A program made the position numbers and the translations under genes. This document shows, in pieces, positions 35,497 through 43,642 of a stretch of DNA of 64,000 nucleotides. This stretch comes from RGIG5612 sp963599255 (GTDB lineage: Bacteria; Bacillota; Clostridia; Lachnospirales; Lachnospiraceae). A model generated the notes under the pieces. That model made no database searches. It was not told where the DNA came from and saw nothing but the letters and a program-made list of their open reading frames with translations. Every line of letters begins with the position of its first letter. Within the stretch, counting starts at the first letter, position 1. The DNA is taken from NCBI GenBank assembly GCA_963599255.1, contig CAVBWS010000003.1, forward strand, positions 11,368 through 75,367. Direction: 5' to 3'.

Positions 35497-36228
35497 TTAT
35501 TTACTTATCAGCTCTTCATATTCTGCCTTCAATGTGGAGCCGCAGGAAATAAGGGATTTCTGTGCCAATACTTCCATGGCATCTATGAAGCCTGCGCCGA
35601 TATGATTGTCACGCTTAACCAGGGATAATTCGGTGCAGCCCAGTATGATAGCCTCTGCTCCGTTGGCCTTTAATTCATCACCAACACGGTTGAATCGTTC
35701 CATATCGGCAGGCTGATTGGCCTTTACATTATCATAGATAATGTACATTACATCCTTCTGTCCTTCAGGTGATGGGATGATCGCCTGCATGCCATTTGCC
35801 TCCAGTTCCCTGTTAAACAAGCCCGTTTTAATAGTACCGTCTGTTGCCATAATGCCTACCTTTGTGATACCTCTTTCCTTAAGGTAGTTAACGGTGGCTC
35901 TTATGATATTTACAAATGGCTTATGCAGAGACTTCTCCAGATCCTCCTGAAAATAATGTGCTGTGCAGCATGGCATAGCCAGAAACTCTACGCCCTGCTC
36001 TTCTAACTTCTGAGCAATGTCTACAATAACCGGCAGCGGATTCTTCTTCTCATGATCTATAATATATGCTGTTCTGTCCGGGATCGATGGTATGTTATAT
36101 ATGATCATATCAAGATGTTCCTGATCAGTCTGAGCATCAGTCATCTTAATAACAAGTTCCATGAAATAGGATGTAGCTATAGGTCCCATGCCGCCTATTA
36201 CACCCAAAACCTTTTTACCATTAACCAT
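35497..36228 (-). CDS. Aspartate/glutamate-racemase-family amino-acid racemase
   Basis: 243 residues of the cofactor-independent racemase family. The opening GGMGPIATSYFMELV is typical, and the two catalytic Cys lie in MPCCTAHYF (first half) and LGCTELSL (second half). It interconverts L- and D-forms of Asp or a related amino acid. Its place directly upstream of the adenylation cassette, on the same strand, suggests it may feed a D-amino acid to that system, although the palindrome R4 lies between. Confidence 0.86.
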   Translation of the reverse strand: MVNGKKVLGVIGGMGPIATSYFMELVIKMTDAQTDQEHLDMIIYNIPSIPDRTAYIIDHEKKNPLPVIVDIAQKLEEQGVEFLAMPCCTAHYFQEDLEKSLHKPFVNIIRATVNYLKERGITKVGIMATDGTIKTGLFNRELEANGMQAIIPSPEGQKDVMYIIYDNVKANQPADMERFNRVGDELKANGAEAIILGCTELSLVKRDNHIGAGFIDAMEVLAQKSLISCGSTLKAEYEELISK

Positions 36229-36244
36229 TTATATAAAACCTTCC

Positions 36245-37402
36245 TTAATATGCTACATCTGAATACAATGAATAAATATCCTCCGGTATATACATGCTTT
36301 CTGCAGGAGTTGCAGGATACTGACTAGTGTCAAATATATGCGTTCCTCCGTGCTCACTTGATATTGCGCCCAGTCTTGCATCTGATATCATGCACATATT
36401 AGGTCTGTATGACCACTCTGTCCAATTGGTAGCATCAACATGATACCAGGTTACACCTCCATCCAGACTGACCAGATTCCAGAAATGCCTTGTATAATTT
36501 TCATCTGCCTGTATAGGCTGATTTGTTATTCCCAGCCTGTCTAATAATAATCTGACAGATGCATAACTGCCGTAGCAGTCTCCTACATATCCGCTTAACA
36601 TCTTATATCCCTCGCGGATATAATTCCTTGTATAATCAGTCAGCACATACGGAATGTTTCGTACATATTCATAAACTGCCCACACTTTATGCAGGTCATC
36701 CATGTCATCTGTAATGATCTGAGAAATGATCTTGTCACACAATTCATTGGCTTTCATCAGGTAATATTCATCTGAATCAGGCTCCATAACATGAAATGTT
36801 ACAGTCTTGGAAGATGAATTGCCCACGCTGTCCGTTGCAGTGTATGTTACCGGATATGAACCTATGGTATTTAAATCCACCTCGCTGTTGTCAACTTCAA
36901 TGGTCACTTCATCATCCATATCATCCACAGCCTCTACAAAGCTCTTATATGATACTGCCTCGCCCCAGAATACATATATGTCATCATCTGCATATATAAC
37001 CGGTGCTGTTGTATCATGATATACTTCAAGGCTCAGGCTTTTATCCACATAGTTACCGGCTTCATCTGTAAAACGTATTACAATCTGCTGCGTTCCGTCT
37101 GTATCGTAATCCGGAGCATTGATATATTCCATTGTTACATCAGTTATATCATCGATACTGTCTACAAAATCCGTAATTTCATAGGTTTTTCCGTTGGCAG
37201 ATACTGCGTTATGCACCTTAACCACCGGTGCCTGCCTGTCTCTTAATATAACAAGGGAATGGTCAGGAGAATTCTTAACAATATTTAGAATTCCTACTAT
37301 GACCACACACAACGCTGCCAATATCAGTATTGACATCAGCATAATGCTCATCTGCTGTATATAGCGTTTTTTCGCCCGCAGTTTTTTGCGCGCATTCGGC
37401 AT
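36245..37402 (-). CDS. Transglutaminase-like protein with Ig-like domains
   Basis: 385 residues from the ATG at 37402, chosen because MPNARKKLRAKKR leads straight into the single membrane helix. An in-frame GTG at 37495 would extend it through a hairpin at 37454-37481. Two Ig/HYR-like domains (about 60-240) carry DAEGNY- and DSVGNS-type strand ends. The C-terminal transglutaminase-like fold has the triad Cys (GDCYGSYA), His (RHFWNLV) and Asp (YHVDATNW). It is an extracytoplasmic, membrane-anchored protein, likely a protease or crosslinking enzyme of the cell surface. It is a paralogue of the next gene. No clear ribosome site is visible. Confidence 0.78.
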   Translation of the reverse strand: MPNARKKLRAKKRYIQQMSIMLMSILILAALCVVIVGILNIVKNSPDHSLVILRDRQAPVVKVHNAVSANGKTYEITDFVDSIDDITDVTMEYINAPDYDTDGTQQIVIRFTDEAGNYVDKSLSLEVYHDTTAPVIYADDDIYVFWGEAVSYKSFVEAVDDMDDEVTIEVDNSEVDLNTIGSYPVTYTATDSVGNSSSKTVTFHVMEPDSDEYYLMKANELCDKIISQIITDDMDDLHKVWAVYEYVRNIPYVLTDYTRNYIREGYKMLSGYVGDCYGSYASVRLLLDRLGITNQPIQADENYTRHFWNLVSLDGGVTWYHVDATNWTEWSYRPNMCMISDARLGAISSEHGGTHIFDTSQYPATPAESMYIPEDIYSLYSDVAY

Positions 37403-37453
37403 ATTATTTTTTGTTGATCTGTTTGATATATTTTCCAAAACGATTAAATGAGC

Positions 37454-37481
37454 ACAGGACGAAGAAGGATATCTGTCCTGT
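37454..37481. other. Hairpin between the two transglutaminase-like genes
   Basis: ACAGGAC / GTCCTGT with a 14-base loop. A U-rich run (ATTATTTTTT) follows on the plus strand but not on the minus strand, so it is not an obvious terminator for the minus-strand genes. Confidence 0.4.
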
Positions 37482-37533
37482 ATTATTTTTTCCACTTTTA
37501 TATTAAACTATACGAACACAAGCAGCCTGTATG

Positions 37534-39000
37534 TTACTCTGTTGCACTCATATCCGCAGGAGCATCTGCTGGGGCTGGCGTCGGCGTCGGCGCTGCCGGT
37601 TCCGTAACTGCAGTATCTTCTCCACCTGCATTATTTTGGGTTTCGTTCTCAGTCGGGACTGCAGGCTCTACATAACTCGTCTCCGGCTCTGTATAAGTCT
37701 CAGGACTGTACCACTGTGTATTAGATGCTGTCGTCTCATCATAATAATTATAACTGTCATCATAATTATTATAGCTAGTACCTCCGTTAAGATAAGAGTC
37801 CCATCCGCTGTTCTCCCATACTTCATCATCAGGATCATACTGCGGCTCTAATGATATCTCACCGTCCTCGTATATAACCTCACGTTCCTCCTCTGTCCAG
37901 AAGTCTTCCTCTGGAGTCGCCGGATAGCTGGTCTTATCCCATGCATGAATGAGTCTTCCGTCACTTGTCAGATGACGTCTCGTAAAGGCCGACAGATAGT
38001 TATCACTAACCAGACACAGTACACCATCTTCTCCCCAGCTCCAACAGCAGGCATCAAAATGCCACCATGTGCTGCCGCCGTCTATACTTACAAGGCACCA
38101 ATAATGAACATAATTATTGTTATTGCGTACCTCCATTACATCATATCCTAATCTGGTTAACAGAAGCCTTGCTGCAGAATAGTATCCGAAGCAGTCTCCT
38201 TCTCGTTTCTGCAGCATACCATAAGCATTCTGCATCCAATCTTCCGAATGTACGACGTCCACATAATTTATCGCATGAAGATACTTATATACTGCCAGAC
38301 ACTTCTGTGCATCCGTCATATCGTCTGTACTGATTGTATCTATGATTGAGTCTGCAAGAGCATAAATTACATCCTCACTTACTGTCTCTGTACCTTCCAG
38401 TACAGTAAGCGTCGTGGATTCCCTGGTGACATTCCCATCCTTATCTGTTGCAACATATGTTACGGTATATGTCCCCGGTGTAGTCAGATCTACATCATCA
38501 TTTTCAATTTCAAGTGTAGGCTCATCGTCATTATCATCCACAACATATACGCCATCCTTATATGCCACCGAACTACCTTCATATATGGCAATCGGTATTA
38601 CGCCATATATCTCCGGTGCGGCGGATAAAACTGCATTTGATGATGTTACTGTTGTCTCCGGTCCATCTGGAACTGCTTCCGCAAGATTAAGTTTCTGCTC
38701 CTGCGGTTTGAGAAATGAAAGTCCTACAAAAACTCCTGCAATGATGACAACAATCGCAGCAGCTATGATCGCTGCTGCTGTTGCTTTATTTTTTGATTCT
38801 TTTTTTCTTTTTATATTATCAACATGGTCATAATAATCATCGAACCCCTCATGCATGTCAAATGCATCAGCTTCAGAGTCATTTCCAATCTCCTCTGAAT
38901 ATATTCTTGTTATTTTTTTGGCCATTTTTTTAGAATACAGCCTGGCTGTTATGCTGCCGGCCTCTCTATTAAACTTGAAAATTTTTTTCTTTTCTCTCAT
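37534..39000 (-). CDS. Transglutaminase-like protein with Ig-like domain and acidic/Pro tail
   Basis: 488 residues. About 85 cytoplasmic residues precede a membrane helix near 75-97 (KATAAAIIAAAIVVIIAGVF). One Ig-like domain (PGTYTVTYVATDKDG) follows. Then comes a transglutaminase-like domain with triad Cys (REGDCFGYY), His (YVHYWCLV) and Asp (WWHFDACC). The tail is rich in Tyr, Thr, Glu and Pro and ends in an Ala/Pro-rich stretch (TPTPAPADAPAD), probably wall-spanning. It shares fold order with the downstream paralogue but has one fewer Ig-like domain. Confidence 0.82.
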   Translation of the reverse strand: MREKKKIFKFNREAGSITARLYSKKMAKKITRIYSEEIGNDSEADAFDMHEGFDDYYDHVDNIKRKKESKNKATAAAIIAAAIVVIIAGVFVGLSFLKPQEQKLNLAEAVPDGPETTVTSSNAVLSAAPEIYGVIPIAIYEGSSVAYKDGVYVVDDNDDEPTLEIENDDVDLTTPGTYTVTYVATDKDGNVTRESTTLTVLEGTETVSEDVIYALADSIIDTISTDDMTDAQKCLAVYKYLHAINYVDVVHSEDWMQNAYGMLQKREGDCFGYYSAARLLLTRLGYDVMEVRNNNNYVHYWCLVSIDGGSTWWHFDACCWSWGEDGVLCLVSDNYLSAFTRRHLTSDGRLIHAWDKTSYPATPEEDFWTEEEREVIYEDGEISLEPQYDPDDEVWENSGWDSYLNGGTSYNNYDDSYNYYDETTASNTQWYSPETYTEPETSYVEPAVPTENETQNNAGGEDTAVTEPAAPTPTPAPADAPADMSATE

Positions 39001-39104
39001 AAGCTTCTTTCGGGTTTCTGTTACTTTACTTCTACCCGCAATCCCACGGATGCATATTATAACTTATTTAGTCAATCAGTTCAATCGCTTATATGATCAG
39101 CTGC

Positions 39105-40832
39105 TTAAGTGATATTAAGGGACTTGATCAGAGCCTGTCTTGTTTTCGTACCTCTGAATTCATTGATCTGCGGATAGTATAAAATTGATATGTGTTTTTC
39201 CTGTGAAACCAGATCTTGAAGCCCGGATATATATGCTTCATCACCAAATACCAGCCCTTCTGCTCTCGTTCCTTCCCTGTCCTCCATGTCCAATTTTAAT
39301 GCGTTGTTATTTTTCCCCATAACCACAGCAGAGTACACTTTTATTCCATTCTCAGCAAATACAGGCTTATCATTCTGCATCCCGAAGGGCTCGAGTCTGC
39401 CCAACTCCCTTACAAATTCCTCAGTTATGTATTTAAAAGGAAGCTGCATATCAATCCATACCGTTTTCTGCAGATCTTCGTCATTAAGAGTGCAGGTATC
39501 ATTGATCTGCTGTGAAAATCTTCTGACTGTATCTTCTTTTGTTCCGTCTTGCCTAAGTGTGAAGCCGCACGCCTTGGCATGACCTCCGTATTTTATGAAC
39601 ATCTCGCTGCAGCTGTTCATTCCTTCCATCATATTGTAAGAATCAATAGACCTGCCGGATCCCTTCAGCCCGTCTTCAGAATTGGTTATAACTATAGACG
39701 GTCTGTTAAATTCTTCCTTGATCCTTCCCGCTACTATCCCCGCAACGCTTTCATGAGCCTCCGGGAGGTACAGCACCAGAATCTTATCCAACGGTTTCCC
39801 TGAATCAAGGATCTTATTAATCATGTCATATGCAATATCACATTGTTCGGAAGTTAATTTTTTTCGTATGTCATTAAGCTCTGATAATTCATTGGCTAGC
39901 CTGTCAGCCTCGCATTCATTTTTTTCTTCCAACAAGTCAATAGCGATCATTGCATTTTTTAACCTTCCGGCTGAATTAATGCAAGGTCCCAGTACAAATC
40001 CAATAATCCCAGAATTGATACGAGATTTTATTACGCCACGTTTCTCTATAAGTGAGTTAAGACCTACGCTTGTTGTATTTCTCAGGCGTTTTATCCCCTC
40101 AGCCGCAAATATCCTGTTCTCATCAATCAGCGGAACTATATCTGCCACAGTTGCCATACCCGCATATTGCAATAATTCATCCAGAAGCCCTTCCCCGTGA
40201 CAATTGCAATATGAATTAAGGGCCTGTACAAATTTGTAAGCTACCCCGGCTCCGCAAATTTCTCTGAAGGGGTATGTACAATCAGCCTGCTTAGGGTCGA
40301 TTATAACATTTGCATCCGGAAGAACTGACGGCGGCTCATGATGATCGCTGACTATTACACTAATTCCCAGTGCCCTGGCCTTCTCAACAGCTGACACAGA
40401 CGATATACCATTATCGCAGGTAATGACTAATGAAACATTATCCCCGGCGGCCTCCTCAGCCATAATCTCATTCATGCCGTATCCTTCATGCAGTCTGTCC
40501 GGAAGTCTTACGTCAACAACCCCGCCGGCATATTCTATAAATGTTTTTAGGATATAGCTGGAGCACACACCGTCCACGTCATAGTCTCCCATGATCCTTA
40601 TCCTGCCGCCCCGCAAGATGGTATCGGCAGTTATCTGCACACCCTCTTGCATGCCCTTCAGCAGAAAGGGATCATACATGGAAGTAATATCAGCATTAAG
40701 ATATCTGTTTATCTGCTCATCTGTAACAATATCCCTGTTTCTTATAATACGCGCCAACATAGGCGAAATATTATATTTCCTCGATATACCGGCAAAATCC
40801 GCTTTTTTAGAATATATAAGCCACTTTTCCAT
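39105..40832 (-). CDS. recJ: Single-strand-DNA exonuclease RecJ
   Basis: 575 residues, a normal RecJ length. DHH-superfamily motifs: DYDVDGVCS, ITCDNGIS, VSDHHEPP and, in the DHHA1 part, GGHAKACGFT. It degrades single-stranded DNA 5' to 3' in repair. The gene stands alone between the surface-protein pair and a 400-base repeat-filled gap. Confidence 0.95.
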   Translation of the reverse strand: MEKWLIYSKKADFAGISRKYNISPMLARIIRNRDIVTDEQINRYLNADITSMYDPFLLKGMQEGVQITADTILRGGRIRIMGDYDVDGVCSSYILKTFIEYAGGVVDVRLPDRLHEGYGMNEIMAEEAAGDNVSLVITCDNGISSVSAVEKARALGISVIVSDHHEPPSVLPDANVIIDPKQADCTYPFREICGAGVAYKFVQALNSYCNCHGEGLLDELLQYAGMATVADIVPLIDENRIFAAEGIKRLRNTTSVGLNSLIEKRGVIKSRINSGIIGFVLGPCINSAGRLKNAMIAIDLLEEKNECEADRLANELSELNDIRKKLTSEQCDIAYDMINKILDSGKPLDKILVLYLPEAHESVAGIVAGRIKEEFNRPSIVITNSEDGLKGSGRSIDSYNMMEGMNSCSEMFIKYGGHAKACGFTLRQDGTKEDTVRRFSQQINDTCTLNDEDLQKTVWIDMQLPFKYITEEFVRELGRLEPFGMQNDKPVFAENGIKVYSAVVMGKNNNALKLDMEDREGTRAEGLVFGDEAYISGLQDLVSQEKHISILYYPQINEFRGTKTRQALIKSLNIT

Positions 40833-40897
40833 ACTATTTACTCTTTGATGTAATCGATCATGTCACACATCACATCCATTGCTAAAATTTCGAAATA

Positions 40898-41065
40898 TGT
40901 TATAAAAGCGGGATTGTTCCGCACTTCGTGCTTTCACAATCCCAATGACCTTCGCAATCCGGACTATCGTCCTACTTGCTCATGTCGTTAGCCCGTCCAA
41001 TGGATGCGCCGCTACGCAAGAAAAACTTGTTTCGCTACGCATGCATGTCCGGGACTTTTATAACA
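40898..41065. repeat. 168-base inverted-repeat element, type C
   Basis: The ends are a perfect 11-bp inverted repeat, TGTTATAAAAG / CTTTTATAACA. Inside are a nested stem GGGATTGT / ACAATCCC and GC-rich segments with repeated CGCTACGCA. It has no coding frame and resembles a MITE. Its right end is 4 bases from palindrome R5. Confidence 0.65.
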
Positions 41066-41068
41066 CAT

Positions 41069-41156
41069 CAGCGTAGGCGATTTCGAGCAGCGGCTGCACG
41101 CCAAGGTTCACGGCACATCATTGCTTAGATGTATGCCGGGACAACGCAGCACGTAT
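41069..41156 (+). repeat. Dispersed palindromic element, rearranged copy R5
   Basis: A right-arm half (AGCGTAGGCGATTTCGAGCA, then CTGCACGCC and TTCACGGCAC) is followed after a short ACATC/GATGT stem by a left-arm-like half (ATGCCGGGACAACGCAG). The halves are in reverse order compared with R3 or R8, as if two adjacent copies had recombined. Confidence 0.65.
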
Positions 41157-41171
41157 CACATTGTTATAAGC

Positions 41172-41199
41172 AAGGCCAGGATTAAAAATCCTGGCCTTT
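41172..41199 (-). terminator. Probable terminator of secDF
   Basis: AAGGCCAGGAT / ATCCTGGCCTT with a loop of about 5 bases, 34 bases after the secDF stop. The U-run on the minus strand is weak. Confidence 0.6.
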
Positions 41200-41232
41200 G
41201 CATTTGCTCGAAGTAATGAGGCTAACCAACAA

Positions 41233-43557
41233 TTACTGTCTGCGTTTTTTCTTTTTATGGTTAGGGTTAGCTGTTATTTTAGCCTTAGGCTCTGTGCTTG
41301 CGGCTGCTGTAACAGGTGCAGCCTCAGCCTTCTTTTCTGTAACAGCTGCTGCCTTAGCTGCTCCTCCTGCGATCGCTGCTCTTTCCGATTTTGAATGGAA
41401 AGTATAGAACAATGAACCTGCGATCAATACTGATGAGTACGCACCTGCAACAATACCGATTCCAAGAGGAAGGGCAAATGCTCTCATGGACTCAACGCCC
41501 AGGATATACAAGAACAGTACTGTTACAAATGTTGTTGCCGATGTCAGGATACTTCTTGACATAGACTGTGAGATACTCTTATTGATAACATATTTCAGTT
41601 CATGATTTTCTGCCGGATCAGCGAGGTTTTCTCTTACTCTGTCGAAGATAACGATTGTCGCATTGATAGAATAACCAACGATCGTAAGTATACATGCAAT
41701 AAATGAGTTGCCTACTGACAGTCTGAATATCGCATAGAAGGATATTACGATCAGCACATCGTGAACAAGGCACAATACAGAAGAGATCGCGAACTTGAAT
41801 TTTCTGAATCTGATCCATATGTAAAGAAGCATAAGCACTGCAGCAATAGCAAGTGACAGATAAGCATCACTCATAAGTTCATTGCTTATTGTTGAGCTGA
41901 TATATGTGGTCTCGAAGCTGTCATGATCAGCACCGTACTGCTCTTCAAGGAGTGTCTGCATCTCCTCACGCACATCTATATCCAGAGACGGCGTCTTGAT
42001 AACATACTGATTAGTACCTGTAACCTTCTGGCCTTCAATATCTGATGAGCCGATAACCTCGGCTATAGCAGGTTTGATCTCATCATTAAATTTATCAATT
42101 GAATAATCTTCCGGGAATTCAACGGTTGTGCTTACACCACCTGCAAATTCAATACTCTTATTAAGAGCGCCATTGCCTGAAGCACCGTTTGCAATCATTG
42201 TTGCAACACCGGCGAGAATACATACCGCTGCAATTATGAAGAAAATAGCTCTCTTGCCGACGAAATCAAATGGCTGCTTCTTAGTCTTGAGCTTGGAAGC
42301 ATAATGTGAAGGCTTGCCACTTCCCATCCAGAGCATACTGAACAGTAATACTCTTGTCACAAGGAGCGATGTGATAACACTGAGCACGATACCGATTGCC
42401 AGAGTCATACCAAAGCCCTGAATTGTTCCTGATCCGAATATCATAAGAACGATGGCAACAATAAGTGTTGTAATATTACCGTCAAGGATCGCTGATGTTG
42501 ACTTCTTAAAGCCGTTCTTGATCGACTGCTCAATGGTATTGCCCATGGCGATCTCTTCTCTGATACGGGCATTGATAATAACATTGCCGTCAACAGCCAT
42601 ACCTATGGTAAGGATAATACCGGCAATACCGGAGATCGTAAGCGTCAGGTTGAAGGCATTCATCATAAGAAGTATTGCTGCTGTGAAGAATATCATAGAA
42701 AATGCAGCCGCAACACCAGGAATCCTGTAATAAGCAATCATAAAGATTATGATAAGAAGAAGTGCAATTATACCTGCAATAAGAGATGTGGAAATCGCAT
42801 TATCACCCAGCTTAGCGGAAACGACCTTAGATGAAACCTCCTGAAGTTCAAGGCTCAGAGAACCGATACGAATAGTTGATGCAAGATTAGTTGCTGCTTC
42901 GTATGATTCCATTCCTTCAATTACGCACTGACCATCCGAAATTACGGACTGAACTACAGGGCTGCTTACTGTCTCGCCATCATATATGATATAGATTGGC
43001 TTCTTAAGATTAGCCTCTGTTGCTTCAGCGAATTTTTCAGCGCCTTCACTTGTAAGTGTCAGCTGAACCACAAACTGTGATGAACCTGTCTGAGAATTAG
43101 TCTGGCTGGCTGCCTGAGCATTGGCAACATCTGTACCTGTAACCCATACGGTCGGATTATCATAATCTGTAGAACCGTCTTCCTTGGTATTATCATATGT
43201 TACGAACTGTAATGATCCCGGTTTTCCCAGTTCATCTATTACAGTTTGTGTATCATATACACCTGGAATCTCAACTGTGATCTTGTTAGAACCTTCCTGG
43301 TATACACTGGCATCTGTGCTGTACTGCTGCACACGCAGCTGCAGCTTATAAATTGTATCTGCCATATCTGTTGCTGAAGGATTCTCTTCAGTAGCCTGAT
43401 ATGTAACACTGACACCGCCCCTTAAATCAAGGCCCAGTGTTATATTCTTAGCTGAGCCAAGGTGTCCTCCGCCTATACCGAATCCGGTAACAAGGCAGCA
43501 TGCAATGATAACAAGCATTGCAATGATAAAAATTATAATATGTTTTGTCTTTTTCAT
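41233..43557 (-). CDS. secDF: Protein-export membrane protein SecDF (fused)
   Basis: 774 residues from the ATG at 43557. GAGG lies 6 bases before it, while the in-frame ATG at 43563 would abut the same GAGG. SecD half: GLDLRGGVSVTYQ, a periplasmic P1-like domain and six membrane helices (GMAVDGNVIINARIREE). SecF half from about residue 430: EFAGGVSTTVEFPE and YSINATIVIFDRVREN. It pulls secreted proteins through SecYEG using the proton gradient. The tail is Ala/Lys-rich and strongly basic. Confidence 0.96.
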   Translation of the reverse strand: MKKTKHIIIFIIAMLVIIACCLVTGFGIGGGHLGSAKNITLGLDLRGGVSVTYQATEENPSATDMADTIYKLQLRVQQYSTDASVYQEGSNKITVEIPGVYDTQTVIDELGKPGSLQFVTYDNTKEDGSTDYDNPTVWVTGTDVANAQAASQTNSQTGSSQFVVQLTLTSEGAEKFAEATEANLKKPIYIIYDGETVSSPVVQSVISDGQCVIEGMESYEAATNLASTIRIGSLSLELQEVSSKVVSAKLGDNAISTSLIAGIIALLLIIIFMIAYYRIPGVAAAFSMIFFTAAILLMMNAFNLTLTISGIAGIILTIGMAVDGNVIINARIREEIAMGNTIEQSIKNGFKKSTSAILDGNITTLIVAIVLMIFGSGTIQGFGMTLAIGIVLSVITSLLVTRVLLFSMLWMGSGKPSHYASKLKTKKQPFDFVGKRAIFFIIAAVCILAGVATMIANGASGNGALNKSIEFAGGVSTTVEFPEDYSIDKFNDEIKPAIAEVIGSSDIEGQKVTGTNQYVIKTPSLDIDVREEMQTLLEEQYGADHDSFETTYISSTISNELMSDAYLSLAIAAVLMLLYIWIRFRKFKFAISSVLCLVHDVLIVISFYAIFRLSVGNSFIACILTIVGYSINATIVIFDRVRENLADPAENHELKYVINKSISQSMSRSILTSATTFVTVLFLYILGVESMRAFALPLGIGIVAGAYSSVLIAGSLFYTFHSKSERAAIAGGAAKAAAVTEKKAEAAPVTAAASTEPKAKITANPNHKKKKRRQ

Positions 43558-43642
43558 TTCCATCCTCTTTTCAGATAGGTATTTTAACCGACTTATTTTA
43601 ACACAAGCAGTAAATTCTTGTCCATGAACTTTTAGATGTACA

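Larger units (their letters stand above)
40833..41232. other. 400-base repeat-filled gap between recJ and secDF
   Basis: It contains a type C inverted-repeat element, palindrome R5 arranged as right arm then left arm, and a hairpin after secDF, all listed separately. No gene or promoter is recognised. Confidence 0.7.

Noticed and set aside
37402..37495. GTG start of the transglutaminase-like protein
   Set aside because: It has no ribosome site and would translate through a hairpin; the inner ATG gives a normal N-in membrane anchor.
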